The position numbers and the translations under genes were made by a program. From Pseudomonas monteilii NBRC 103158 = DSM 14164 (GTDB taxonomy: Bacteria; Pseudomonadota; Gammaproteobacteria; Pseudomonadales; Pseudomonadaceae), in assembly GCF_000730605.1 (NCBI RefSeq), contig NZ_BBIS01000007.1, positions 1-33,122 on the forward strand: DNA of 33,122 bases, written 5' to 3'. The notes beneath the pieces were generated by a model. That model worked only from the letters and a program-made list of their open reading frames with translations, was not told the origin of the DNA and searched no databases. Positions 8,353 through 16,231 of this stretch are shown in pieces (position 1 is the first letter of the stretch; each line of letters starts with the position of its first letter).

Positions 8353-8391
8353 TGGGGATCCTTGTACAAGGCTGGCTGAACGGTTGCCTGT

Positions 8392-8490
8392 CCGGGCCCT
8401 TTCGCGGGTAAACCCGCTCCCACAGGTACACCACAGTTTTCGAAATCCGCGCAGTCTCTGTGGGAGCGGGTTTACCCGCGAATGGGCCGA
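8392..8490. repeat. Inverted pair of P. putida-type REP elements
   Basis: The REP at 8392-8426 is 35 bp and contains the inner palindrome GCGGGTAAACCCGC followed by TCCCACAGG. An inverted copy spans about 8457-8490. The sequence matches the well-known 35-bp P. putida REP as I remember it. The pair sits between the divergent usp and LysR genes and fills much of the 270-bp gap. Confidence 0.85.
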
Positions 8491-8555
8491 ACCTGCCATG
8501 CAATATTTTTGGCCCAATCCACTTCCGGAATAAATGCCCCTCCACGCACGAGCGC

Positions 8556-8572
8556 ATTGCGTCTGGTGCAAT
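8556..8572. promoter_or_regulatory. Putative LysR operator upstream of its own regulator gene
   Basis: ATTGCGTCTGGTGCAAT is an imperfect palindrome with the LysR-type T-N11-A layout, 51 bp before the regulator's ATG. It is identical at 14 of 17 positions to the palindrome at 9540-9556 before the MFS gene. The three differences lie in or near the loop. Confidence 0.6.
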
Positions 8573-8622
8573 CCACCAACCTGCTACCATCGCCATCCCC
8601 ACAGCTGCCACGGAAAACGGCC

Positions 8623-9528
8623 ATGCAACTCCCGGACATGAACCTGCTTGTCGCCCTCGATGCCCTGCTCGACGAGGGCAGCGTGGTCGGGGCAGCACAG
8701 CGCATGAACCTGAGCCCGGCAGCGATGAGCCGGACCCTTGGGCGTATCCGTGATGCCCTGGGCGACCCGATCCTGGTGCGTGCCGGCCGTGGCCTGGTAC
8801 CGACGCCACGGGCGCTGGCCCTGCGCGAGCAGGTGCATGGGCTGGTGGAGCAGGCCGGGCAGGTGTTCCGCAGCCGAGACGGTGTCGATCTGGTTAACCT
8901 GGACCGTGCCTTCAATATCCGCACCAACGATTTGTTCATCGCCCTGTACGGCGCCCAACTGCTGCGCATGATGCTGGCCCAGGCACCGCGTACGGTGTTG
9001 CGGTTCGTCCCGGAGGGCAGTGGCGACGATGATGCGGTGCTGCGCAATGGGCACATCGACCTGATCATCAGCTCGGCCGTCGAACTGGGCCCGGAAATCA
9101 AGGTGCAGAGCCTGTTCAACACCTATTTCGTGGGCCTGGCGCGCGTAGGGCATCCGATCTTCGACGCCCCTATCACTCCTGAGCGCTTCGCCGCCTACCC
9201 GCAGATCAGCGTATCCCGGCGTGGTCGCGCCAATGGGCCAATCGATGTGGCGCTGGCCAACCACAAGGTGGAGCGGCGGGTAGCGCTGATCACCACCAGC
9301 TTCCACTCGGCCATGTTTTCGTTGCCCGATTCAGACCTGATACTGCCGATACCGGCCAATATCCTCAACAGCGTGCAGCGCCTGAAGTTGCCACTGCGCT
9401 CGTTCGAGATCCCGGTGCCGTTGGAAAAGGTCAATGTGAAGCAGGCATGGCACCCGCGGTTCGACAACGATCCCGCGCATCGTTGGCTACGACAGACGTT
9501 GAAAGCATGCGGCAGTATTGATCCGTGA
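8623..9528 (+). CDS. LysR-family regulator of the MFS tripartite exporter
   Basis: A 301-residue LysR regulator. The helix-turn-helix is within residues ~3-62 (MNLLVALDALLDEGSVVGAAQRMNLSP then AMSRTLGRIRDALGDPIL). The ligand-binding half resembles the NodD/NahR subgroup (FNIRTNDLFIALYG, and late in the protein LPLRSFEIPVPLEKVNVKQAWHPRFDND). I chose the ATG at 8623 because the family begins a few residues before NLLVALDALL. Upstream in-frame sequence runs back through intergenic and REP DNA. It is on the same strand as the MFS pump gene, 116 bp upstream, and both genes are preceded by the same 17-bp palindrome, so it probably controls itself and the pump. Confidence 0.87.
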   Translation: MQLPDMNLLVALDALLDEGSVVGAAQRMNLSPAAMSRTLGRIRDALGDPILVRAGRGLVPTPRALALREQVHGLVEQAGQVFRSRDGVDLVNLDRAFNIRTNDLFIALYGAQLLRMMLAQAPRTVLRFVPEGSGDDDAVLRNGHIDLIISSAVELGPEIKVQSLFNTYFVGLARVGHPIFDAPITPERFAAYPQISVSRRGRANGPIDVALANHKVERRVALITTSFHSAMFSLPDSDLILPIPANILNSVQRLKLPLRSFEIPVPLEKVNVKQAWHPRFDNDPAHRWLRQTLKACGSIDP

Positions 9529-9532
9529 TGCT

Positions 9533-9588
9533 GCTGACGATTGCGCCTGACGCAATATAAAGCTGCCAACAAGTCAGTTTTCGTCAGC
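9533..9588 (+). promoter_or_regulatory. Predicted promoter and operator of the MFS efflux operon
   Basis: CTGACG (9534-9539) as -35 and TATAAA (9556-9561) as -10 are spaced 16 bp. The palindrome ATTGCGCCTGACGCAAT (9540-9556) occupies the spacer and the first -10 base. A perfect 8-bp inverted repeat, GCTGACGA (9533-9540) and TCGTCAGC (9581-9588), brackets the likely start site. This position favours repression or inducer-dependent realignment by the LysR protein. Confidence 0.6.
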
Positions 9589-9608
9589 ATTCGACCTTCT
9601 TAAACTTG

Positions 9609-9634
9609 CTCCAGCCTCGAAATTGTTGCTGGAG
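9609..9634 (+). promoter_or_regulatory. 5' UTR hairpin covering the MFS gene's Shine-Dalgarno
   Basis: CTCCAGC (9609-9615) pairs perfectly with GCTGGAG (9628-9634) around a 12-nt loop. The right arm contains GGAG (9631-9634), the only good Shine-Dalgarno for the ATG at 9645. The stem could therefore limit translation. Confidence 0.5.
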
Positions 9635-9644
9635 ATGTAATTTC

Positions 9645-11186
9645 ATGAGTTCCCTGACCGCACCCTCTGCGGCGTTGGCAGCCGCCCCCGCGCCGGCTGC
9701 ACCTGCGCAGACGGCGTTCGGCGTGCAGGTGGTGGTGGGGCTGTTTGGTGTATTGCTGGCCGTGCTGTGCGCGGGCCTGAACGAGTCAGTCACCAAGATT
9801 TCCCTGGCCGATATCCGCGGTGCCATGGGCATAGGTGCCGATGAAGGCGCCTGGCTGCTGGCGGTGTACAGCGCCGCGTCGGTCTCGGCCATGGCCTTTG
9901 CGCCGTGGCTGGCCACCACCTTCTCACTGCGGCGCTTCACCATGAGCGCCATTGGCCTGTTCGCCGTGCTTGGCTTGCTGCAACCGTTCGCCCCCAACCT
10001 GCATAGCCTGATGCTGCTGCGTATACTCCAGGGCTTTGCCTCGGGTGCCTTGCCGCCGATGCTGATGAGCGTGGCACTGCGCTTTCTGCCGCCGGGCATC
10101 AAGGTCTATGGCCTGGCCTGCTATGCACTGACTGCCACGTTCGGCCCCAACCTTGGCACGCCGCTCGCGGGGCTGTGGACCGAGTACGTCGGTTGGCAAT
10201 GGGCCTTCTGGCAGATCATCCTGCCGTCGGCGCTGGCCATCGTCTGCGTGGGTTGGGGCCTGCCGCAAGACCCGCTGCGTCTGGAGCGTTTCAAGCAGTT
10301 CGACTGGCGCGGTGTGTTGCTGGGCCTGCCCGCCATCAGTTGCATCGTGCAGGGCCTGTCGCTGGGTGACCGTTGGGGCTGGTTCGATTCGCCGCTGATC
10401 TGCTGGCTGCTGGGTGGTGGCCTGCTGCTGTTGGTGCTGTTCATGTTCAACGAGTGGTCCGAGCCGCTGCCGTTTTTCCAGTTGCGCATGCTGCAGCGGC
10501 GCAACCTGAGTTTCGCCTTGGTGACCTTGGCCGGCGTGCTGATCGTGCTGTCGGGCGTGGGCAGTATCCCGTCGGCCTACCTGGCGCAGATCCAGGGCTA
10601 CCGCCCGGCACAGACCAGCCCGCTGATGATGCTGGTGGCGATGCCGCAACTGGTCGCCCTGCCGCTGACGGCAGCCCTGTGCAACATCCGCGCAGTGGAC
10701 TGCCGCTGGGTGCTGGGCATCGGCCTGGCGATGCTGGCGGTGTCGTGCGTCGGCAGCAGCCTGCTGACCAGCGAGTGGATCCGTGGCGACTTCTACCCGT
10801 TCTACCTGTTGCAGGTGTTTGGCCAGCCCATGGCGGTGCTGCCACTGCTGATGCTGTCCACCAACGGGATGACCCCACAGGAAGGCCCGTTCGCCTCCAG
10901 TTGGTTCAACACTGTCAAAGGCCTGGCTGCAGTCATCGCGGGTGGCCTGCTGGATGCACTTGGCACCCTGCGCCGACACTTCCATTCCAATCACCTGGTG
11001 GACAGCCTGGGCAACGCCCCGCTGGTCGACGACAGCGCTGCGGGCCTGGCCCGGCGTATTCACGACCAGGCGCTGGTGCTGACCTCTGCCGACCTCTACC
11101 TGGTCATGGCTGGCATCGCCGTGGCCCTGATCTGCCTGATTCCTTTCGTGCCTACCCGGGTCTACCCGCCGCGTGCGGTGGCCTGA
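9645..11186 (+). CDS. DHA2-family MFS multidrug efflux pump (EmrB-like)
   Basis: A 513-residue inner-membrane proton antiporter of the 14-helix DHA2 class. The stretch FGPNLGTPLAGLWTEYVGWQWAFW corresponds to the family's antiporter motif C and the following loop. The loop between helices 2 and 3 (PWLATTFSLRRF) is a weak version of motif A. The N-terminus is an Ala/Pro-rich tail (residues 1-25). I chose the ATG at 9645, where GGAG lies 10 nt upstream. A TTG further up is less likely. It is followed by EmrA-type adaptor and outer-membrane genes, so it should work as a tripartite pump across both membranes. Substrate unknown. Confidence 0.88.
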   Translation: MSSLTAPSAALAAAPAPAAPAQTAFGVQVVVGLFGVLLAVLCAGLNESVTKISLADIRGAMGIGADEGAWLLAVYSAASVSAMAFAPWLATTFSLRRFTMSAIGLFAVLGLLQPFAPNLHSLMLLRILQGFASGALPPMLMSVALRFLPPGIKVYGLACYALTATFGPNLGTPLAGLWTEYVGWQWAFWQIILPSALAIVCVGWGLPQDPLRLERFKQFDWRGVLLGLPAISCIVQGLSLGDRWGWFDSPLICWLLGGGLLLLVLFMFNEWSEPLPFFQLRMLQRRNLSFALVTLAGVLIVLSGVGSIPSAYLAQIQGYRPAQTSPLMMLVAMPQLVALPLTAALCNIRAVDCRWVLGIGLAMLAVSCVGSSLLTSEWIRGDFYPFYLLQVFGQPMAVLPLLMLSTNGMTPQEGPFASSWFNTVKGLAAVIAGGLLDALGTLRRHFHSNHLVDSLGNAPLVDDSAAGLARRIHDQALVLTSADLYLVMAGIAVALICLIPFVPTRVYPPRAVA

Positions 11187-11214
11187 ACCCTGGATGAATT
11201 CGAGAACCGCTGAA

Positions 11215-12276
11215 ATGACTAACAACCGCAAAACCCTGTTCATTGGCTCGGTACTGGCCGTGGCCGTTCTGGCTGGCATTGTCGGCCCCTGGATGTTCGG
11301 CAGCGACCACCGCCAGAGCACCAACGATGCCTACGTCATTGCCGACTACACCGTAGTTGCGCCCAAGGTTGCAGGCTTCATCAAGGACGTGCTGGTAGAA
11401 GATAACCAGCAGGTCACGGCAGGCCAGTTGCTGGCGACCATCGACGCCCGTGACTACCAGGCCGCCCTGGATGCCGCTCAGGCCCAGTTGCTGGTGGCTC
11501 AGGCGCAAAGTGCCGATGCCCGCGCCACGCTCGAGCGCCAGGCAGCATTGATTGCCCAGGCCGAGGCGGCGGTGAAAGCGGCCCAGGCCGAAACAGCGTT
11601 CGCCGACCATGAAGTCAACCGTTATAGCCGCCTGGCCGAGCAGGGCGCCGGTACCGTGCAGAATGCCCAGCAGGCACGCAGCGGCGTCGACCAGGCCCGC
11701 GCTCGCCTGGCCAATGCCCAGGCGGCGCTGGTGGCGGCGCGCAAGCAGGTGGATATCCTTACTGCCCAGGTGGCCAGCGCCGATGGCCAGCTCAAGCGCG
11801 CTGAAGCAGGCGTGGAAAAGGCACAGCTCGACCTGTCCTACACGCGCATCACGGCGCCGGTGGACGGCATGGTCGGCGAGCGCGCCCTGCGCGTGGGCGC
11901 CTACGTCAATCCCGGCGCACGCCTGTTATCGGTGGTGCCGTTGCAGCAGGCCTATGTGGTCGGCAACTTCCAGGAAACCCAGCTGACCCATGTGCAGCCG
12001 GGGCAGCCGGTGAGTATCAGCGTTGACACCTTCTCCGGTGAAAAGCTGCAAGGCCACGTAGAGAGTATCGCGCCGGCTACCGGCGTGACCTTCGCTGCGG
12101 TCAAGCCAGACAACGCCACCGGCAACTTCACCAAGGTTGTGCAGCGCATCCCGGTGAAGATCGTGTTCGATGACGGGCAGCCGTTGCTCGCCCGCTTGCG
12201 GGTGGGCATGTCGGTGGAGGCGACCATCGATACCCGTGGCGACAAGCTGGATGGCAAAGAGGTAAGTGCACGATGA
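11215..12276 (+). CDS. HlyD/EmrA-family membrane fusion protein
   Basis: A 353-residue periplasmic adaptor. A single anchor helix (residues ~7-26) leads into the EmrA-like opening STNDAYVIADYTVVAPKVAG. A long Ala/Gln-rich coiled-coil hairpin follows (~80-205), then the second lipoyl half (ITAPVDGMVGERALRVGAYVNPG) and the beta-barrel (GNFQETQLTHVQPGQPVSI). I chose the ATG at 11215 with GAG upstream. An ATG at 11194 is possible but adds seven residues not expected in the family. It overlaps the next gene by 4 bp (ATGA). It links the MFS pump to the lipoprotein channel. Confidence 0.88.
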   Translation: MTNNRKTLFIGSVLAVAVLAGIVGPWMFGSDHRQSTNDAYVIADYTVVAPKVAGFIKDVLVEDNQQVTAGQLLATIDARDYQAALDAAQAQLLVAQAQSADARATLERQAALIAQAEAAVKAAQAETAFADHEVNRYSRLAEQGAGTVQNAQQARSGVDQARARLANAQAALVAARKQVDILTAQVASADGQLKRAEAGVEKAQLDLSYTRITAPVDGMVGERALRVGAYVNPGARLLSVVPLQQAYVVGNFQETQLTHVQPGQPVSISVDTFSGEKLQGHVESIAPATGVTFAAVKPDNATGNFTKVVQRIPVKIVFDDGQPLLARLRVGMSVEATIDTRGDKLDGKEVSAR

Positions 12277-13724
12277 AACCTGCATTACGCTTGAGCCCCT
12301 TGGTGCTGGCCGTGTTGATGGCCGGTTGCACGATGGGCCCGGACTTCCTGCGCCCCGACAGCCAGGCACCGCAACAGTGGGCGCCACTTCAAGGCCAGGC
12401 AGCATCCAGCCAGCCGCAAGCCGAACCGCTGGAGCTGCGCTGGTGGGAAACCTTTCATGACGGACAGCTCAGCGCGTTGATCCAGCGCGTTGCCGAGCGC
12501 AACCTCGACTTACAAATGGCCAGCGCCCGCTTGCTGCAAAGCCGTGCCTTGCGCCGCACCGTGGCCGCCGATGAGGTGCCATCGGTAGACACCAACGCCG
12601 GTTACAGCCGCGCTCGTAACAGCGCCGAAGGCTTGAGCGACCCTTCCGGTAAAGCGGGTAAAGAGGCGTACAACCTTTGGCAAGGCGACCTGGTGGCCGG
12701 TTGGGAGCTGGACTTGTGGGGGCGCGTGCGGCGCCAGGTCGAGGCTGCCGATGCCACGGTCGAAGTGGCCGAGAACGACCGCCGCGGGGTGCTGCTGGCC
12801 CTGCTGTCGGAAACCGCCGGTAACTACATCCAGCTGCGAGCGGTGCAGCACACGATTGATGTGACACAGGACAACCTCAAGGTTGCCCGACACAGCCTGA
12901 AATTGTCCGAAGACCGTCAGGCCGAAGGGGTTGCCACTCGGCTCGACGTGGCTCAGGCCAGTGCCCAGGTGGCGTCGATCGAGGCTCGCCTGCCAAGCCT
13001 CGAAGCCCGGCGTGATGACCTGATCAACGCCCTCAGCCTGCTTGCCGCAGAACCACCGCGTAGCCTGCAGGCCGAGTTGCTGCAAGGCGGCGAATTACCC
13101 GCGCCGCAGCAGAAGTTTGCCATCGGCCTGCCATCCGAATTGGCCGAGCGTCGCCCGGACATCCGCCAGGCCGAATCGCGCCTGCATGCCGCTACGGCCA
13201 GCATTGGCGTGGCCAAGGCCGATTTCTATCCGAGCATCCGCTTGTCGGGCAGCGTCGGTTTCCAGGCCATGCAGTTGTCTGATTTCGGCGGCTGGGATTC
13301 GCGCCGCTTTGCCTTCGGGCCACAGTTGTCGTTGCCGATCTTCGAGGGTGGCCGGCTCAAGGGCACCCTGGAACTGCGCGAGGCGCAGCAGCAAGAAGCG
13401 GCGCTGAACTACCGCAAGGTGGTGCTGGGTGCCTGGCATGAGATCGACGATGTGCTTCGCCTGTACAACGCCAGCCAGTTGCGCCGTGACCACTTGGCCG
13501 AGGCTGTGAGGCAGAACCGCATCGCCCTGGAAACCGCCCAGCGCCAGTATGTGGAAGGGGCGGTGGACTTTCTCAATGTGCTGACGGTGCAGGGGGCATT
13601 GCTGGCCAGCGAGGAGCAGTGGATCGACAGCTCGGCGGCGGTGTCCCAGGCGCTGGTGGGGTTGTACAAGGCCCTGGGGGGGGGCTGGCAGGCGTTTGAT
13701 GAGCAGCCGGTGAAGAAAGCATAA
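12273..13724 (+). CDS. NodT-family outer-membrane efflux lipoprotein
   Basis: A 483-residue TolC-like channel. The lipobox MAGC has its cysteine at residue 19, followed by TMGPDF(L)RP, the signature start of NodT lipoproteins. Two outer-membrane-efflux repeats span ~60-250 and ~270-465 (ERRPDIRQAESRL and SLPIFEGGRLKGTLEL). It overlaps the adaptor gene by 4 bp and closes the MFS exporter operon. A REP pair follows immediately and may serve to end or protect the transcript. It is a different paralogue from the lipoprotein at 2212-3741. Confidence 0.88.
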   Translation: MKPALRLSPLVLAVLMAGCTMGPDFLRPDSQAPQQWAPLQGQAASSQPQAEPLELRWWETFHDGQLSALIQRVAERNLDLQMASARLLQSRALRRTVAADEVPSVDTNAGYSRARNSAEGLSDPSGKAGKEAYNLWQGDLVAGWELDLWGRVRRQVEAADATVEVAENDRRGVLLALLSETAGNYIQLRAVQHTIDVTQDNLKVARHSLKLSEDRQAEGVATRLDVAQASAQVASIEARLPSLEARRDDLINALSLLAAEPPRSLQAELLQGGELPAPQQKFAIGLPSELAERRPDIRQAESRLHAATASIGVAKADFYPSIRLSGSVGFQAMQLSDFGGWDSRRFAFGPQLSLPIFEGGRLKGTLELREAQQQEAALNYRKVVLGAWHEIDDVLRLYNASQLRRDHLAEAVRQNRIALETAQRQYVEGAVDFLNVLTVQGALLASEEQWIDSSAAVSQALVGLYKALGGGWQAFDEQPVKKA

Positions 13725-13740
13725 AAAGCGGGGCCTCTGT

Positions 13741-13836
13741 GCGGCCCATCGCCGGCAAGCCAGCTCCCACAGGTACAGCGCAGGCCTAGGGCCTGATGGG
13801 ATCCTGTGGGAGCTGGCTTGCCGGCGATAGGGCCGG
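13741..13836. repeat. Inverted REP-like pair between convergent genes
   Basis: Arms 13741-13773 and 13803-13836 are near-perfect inverted copies of a palindromic unit built around GCCGGCAAGCCAGCTCC followed by CACAGG, with a 29-nt centre. The pair occupies the 129-bp space between the convergent NodT and dehydrogenase genes. I see no other terminator there. It belongs to the same family as the pair at 21097-21197. Confidence 0.8.
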
Positions 13837-13853
13837 TACTGGCAACAGAAAAA

Positions 13854-14678
13854 TCAAAGCGGGCGCAGCAGCCCAAACCGCTTGCGCAACGCCCAATCCA
13901 GCACCCGCCGCGGCAGCAACCGGGCCATCAGCGGCAGCGCCGTACTGCCATTCCCCAACCGCACCACAGCGGGTACGGGTGACTTGCCAACGGCCGCCAG
14001 TACGCCTTGGGCAAATACCGCCGCCGAAGTCGGCTTGTCCTGCGAAGCCCGCGCCCGTGCCTGTACATGCTCACGCAACGGCCACCACGCAGAGTCCGCC
14101 GCCAGCACCTGCTCCGCCTGGCGTTGGGCATTGTTGGCAAATTGCGAGGCAATCGCCCCGGGTTGCACTTCCATCACCTGGATACCGAAGGGGGCCAGCT
14201 CCAGACGCAGGGCATCGCTCAGGGCATGTACGGCGGCCTTGGACGCGCAGTACGCGCCAGCGAATGGCGTGACCAGCACGCCCGAGACACTGCCGATGTT
14301 CACCACCAGCCCGCGTGCGCGACGCAACAGCGGGAACAGTGCGCGGGTGACGCCGACCACGGCGAACACGTTGGTCTCGAACTGCTGGCTCAGGGCATCG
14401 ACGCCGCCGTCGAGCAGCGGGCCCATGGCGCCGTAGCCGGCGTTGTTGACCAGCATGTCAAGGCGCCCGTGCTGCGCCTCCAGCTCATCGGCCAGGCGCT
14501 TGAGCGCTTCGCCATCGTTGACGTCCAGTTGTCGTGCAGTGAAGCCGGCGGCGGCCAGCTGTTCGACATCCTCGGGCTTGCGGGCCGTGGCCCAGACTTC
14601 ATGGCCGGCATCGCGGAAGGCGTCGGCCAGGGCGCGGCCGATGCCGCTGGAACAACCAGTGATCAGGACGGTGGGCAT
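13854..14678 (-). CDS. Short-chain dehydrogenase/reductase (classical SDR, retinol-dehydrogenase-like)
   Basis: A 274-residue classical SDR. The nucleotide motif TGCSSGIG is at residues 7-14 and NNAG at 78-81. The catalytic set Ser130, Tyr143 and Lys147 (YCASK) is intact. The C-terminal tail is longer than in minimal SDRs (250 residues) and rich in basic and hydrophobic residues (LPRRVLDWALRKRFGLLRPL), suggesting peripheral membrane association. Substrate cannot be told. It lies 15 nt after a small membrane-protein gene on the same strand, so the two are likely co-transcribed. Oxidoreductase function is sure. The pathway is not. Confidence 0.85.
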   Translation of the reverse strand: MPTVLITGCSSGIGRALADAFRDAGHEVWATARKPEDVEQLAAAGFTARQLDVNDGEALKRLADELEAQHGRLDMLVNNAGYGAMGPLLDGGVDALSQQFETNVFAVVGVTRALFPLLRRARGLVVNIGSVSGVLVTPFAGAYCASKAAVHALSDALRLELAPFGIQVMEVQPGAIASQFANNAQRQAEQVLAADSAWWPLREHVQARARASQDKPTSAAVFAQGVLAAVGKSPVPAVVRLGNGSTALPLMARLLPRRVLDWALRKRFGLLRPL

Positions 14679-14693
14679 GTAGATAGCCTTCGA

Positions 14694-15158
14694 TTAATTG
14701 GCAAAGTTGCCTTGCAGATGTTCAGCGCGAAACTCCAGGGTCTGTGGCCGGTAACCGGAGCGCAGCGGCGGCAACGGCAAGCAGTCCTTCCACTCGGCAC
14801 CTGGCTGCAGTTCACCCGGGCCACGATAGCGCGGAGCGTTGTAGCTGTTCTCCGCCAGATTGACGGTATCGCCCGGCGCGTACGCTGCCACTCGCCACCG
14901 CAGTTCGGTCAGCGGGGCATCGTTGCCGTTCTTCATGCGCACCTGCAGGGCACGGTCGGCGGGGCAGTGTTCGGGGGCATAGCTCAGGCGCAGGTCCAGG
15001 CGCGCCAGCTGCAAGGCTTCGCGGCTGTCCTGCCAAAACACCATCAGGGCCACCAGGCCCAGGCCGCAGACGGCGGCCATGGAGACGGGCAGGGCCTTGG
15101 CTGGATAGCGCAGAAGCAATACCAGCCAGGTAAGGATCAGAGCAGCGCCGATCAACAT
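14694..15158 (-). CDS. Small membrane protein of unknown function
   Basis: 154 residues with two membrane helices near the N-terminus (about 2-18 and 24-42). A soluble domain of about 110 residues follows, with one Cys at about residue 64 (SYAPEHCPADR) and another near 128 (EWKDCLPLP). Its hydrophobic/charged alternation looks like a small beta-sandwich exposed to one side of the membrane (RALQVRMKNGNDAPLTELRW). The ATG at 15158 has GAGG about 10 nt upstream. I do not recognise a named family, though similar Pseudomonas genes are often labelled multidrug transporter without evidence. It is followed 15 nt later by the SDR gene. Confidence 0.7.
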   Translation of the reverse strand: MLIGAALILTWLVLLLRYPAKALPVSMAAVCGLGLVALMVFWQDSREALQLARLDLRLSYAPEHCPADRALQVRMKNGNDAPLTELRWRVAAYAPGDTVNLAENSYNAPRYRGPGELQPGAEWKDCLPLPPLRSGYRPQTLEFRAEHLQGNFAN

Positions 15159-15381
15159 GAGTCGGTGACCTCAAGTATGCAGGTTCAGCCATCGTAGCGG
15201 TAAATGGACCGCGCTTGAAGGACAGTAATGGCCCGGGTTGCTGCAGGGCTTTACATGCTATCTACCTGGTATTTCTGTCAGTACCGACGTGCCTGTTCTC
15301 GCAGTAGCCTTGTTTGCAGCAGTCAGCTGCCCACTGCCTGGGTAGTTTGACAATACTTCAATCTTTACTGGAGATAGGGAA

Positions 15382-16167
15382 ATGAACGCGATACACACGG
15401 ATGCCAAACAATGGGCCTTCACTGGAACGATGCAGGCTACATTGTCATCGGGCACAACATTCGAAGCCAGCGCCATTGATTATCAACCAGGCTTTGGCAT
15501 TCTCGCGATCGACGACAGGGCATTGAATGACGAACCCTTTATCTATATCGGTTTTCCTGAAGCAATCGGTGTGGGCAGTTTCCCCATCGAGCCTGAAGGT
15601 CAGGGCAAGATAAGGGCGTTTCTTGGCATCCAAGGTAAAGGGCCTGCAAAGAGCGGAAAGCTTGTCATCACTGAAGTGCAAGCAACTGGTGCGATCTCGG
15701 CGAAGTTCACGTTCAAGGGGGAGGATGAAAATGGCCAAGCGTTTGAGGTAACTGAGGGTGCTTTCACCATTAGCCCCTGCGTTGCGCTACAGAATAACCA
15801 CCCGGTAGTCGCTGCGTCGGCATGTATCAGCCCTGCGCTTTCGGATAACGCCGGTTTTGTCGCCGATAACTTCAATGTGCGAGCCAGTAATGCAGGGCGG
15901 CGCAGTATTTTGGTTACCCAGCAAAAAGACCTGAAGGGAGGGCTGTCATCGCTAGGCACTTACTTGAATATCGATAGTCAAGGGCACGGGTACGCTTTCG
16001 CGGCGGTCAATCAAGGCTTGATTGCGACCCGAGACATGATCATCACGGATTTCAGGTCTGAAGAGAATGCCCGACTGTCCTTCGATTTCAGTTATTCCTT
16101 CACGCATAACGGGACTGATTACAAGGTGAGTGATGGGCATCTCGAAATCGATTGGCGCCCCAAGTAA
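15382..16167 (+). CDS. Hypothetical protein with two related beta-rich repeats
   Basis: A 261-residue protein I cannot assign. It has no signal peptide or membrane helix and looks beta-rich. The end of its first half (residues ~94-130, containing VITEVQATG, FTFKGE and FEVTEGAFTI) aligns with the end of its second half (~219-256, containing IITDFRSEE, FDFSYSF and YKVSDGHLEI), so it is probably a tandem duplication of one beta-sandwich domain. GGAG lies 8 nt before the ATG at 15382. Codon choice is visibly richer in A/T third bases than in its neighbours, suggesting a later arrival. It stands alone between divergent genes upstream and a shared terminator downstream. A TTGACA at 15347-15352 exists, but no matching -10 is clear. 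Confidence 0.7.
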   Translation: MNAIHTDAKQWAFTGTMQATLSSGTTFEASAIDYQPGFGILAIDDRALNDEPFIYIGFPEAIGVGSFPIEPEGQGKIRAFLGIQGKGPAKSGKLVITEVQATGAISAKFTFKGEDENGQAFEVTEGAFTISPCVALQNNHPVVAASACISPALSDNAGFVADNFNVRASNAGRRSILVTQQKDLKGGLSSLGTYLNIDSQGHGYAFAAVNQGLIATRDMIITDFRSEENARLSFDFSYSFTHNGTDYKVSDGHLEIDWRPK

Positions 16168-16179
16168 TCATGGGCAGTG

Positions 16180-16214
16180 AAAAGCCCCGTACCTGAAAAG
16201 GTAACGGGGCTTTT
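16180..16214. terminator. Bidirectional rho-independent terminator
   Basis: AAAAGCCCCGTACC (16180-16193) pairs with GGTAACGGGGCTTTT (16200-16214) around the loop TGAAAA, with one bulged A at 16204. The A-run on one side and T-run on the other make it work in both directions, ending the hypothetical gene (stop 16167) and the alginate operon (algA stop 16232). Confidence 0.9.
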
Positions 16215-16231
16215 GTCTCAAGCCTGTTTCT

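Noticed and set aside
8360..8371. Perfect palindrome CCTTGTACAAGG before the universal stress gene as an operator
   Set aside because: It coincides with the ribosome-binding site and has no partner copy. A 12-bp palindrome can occur by chance, so it is only noted in the gene entry.
15347..15375. TTGACA as -35 for the hypothetical gene at 15382
   Set aside because: A -10 at normal spacing would fall on the Shine-Dalgarno and does not resemble TATAAT. The promoter is left unassigned.
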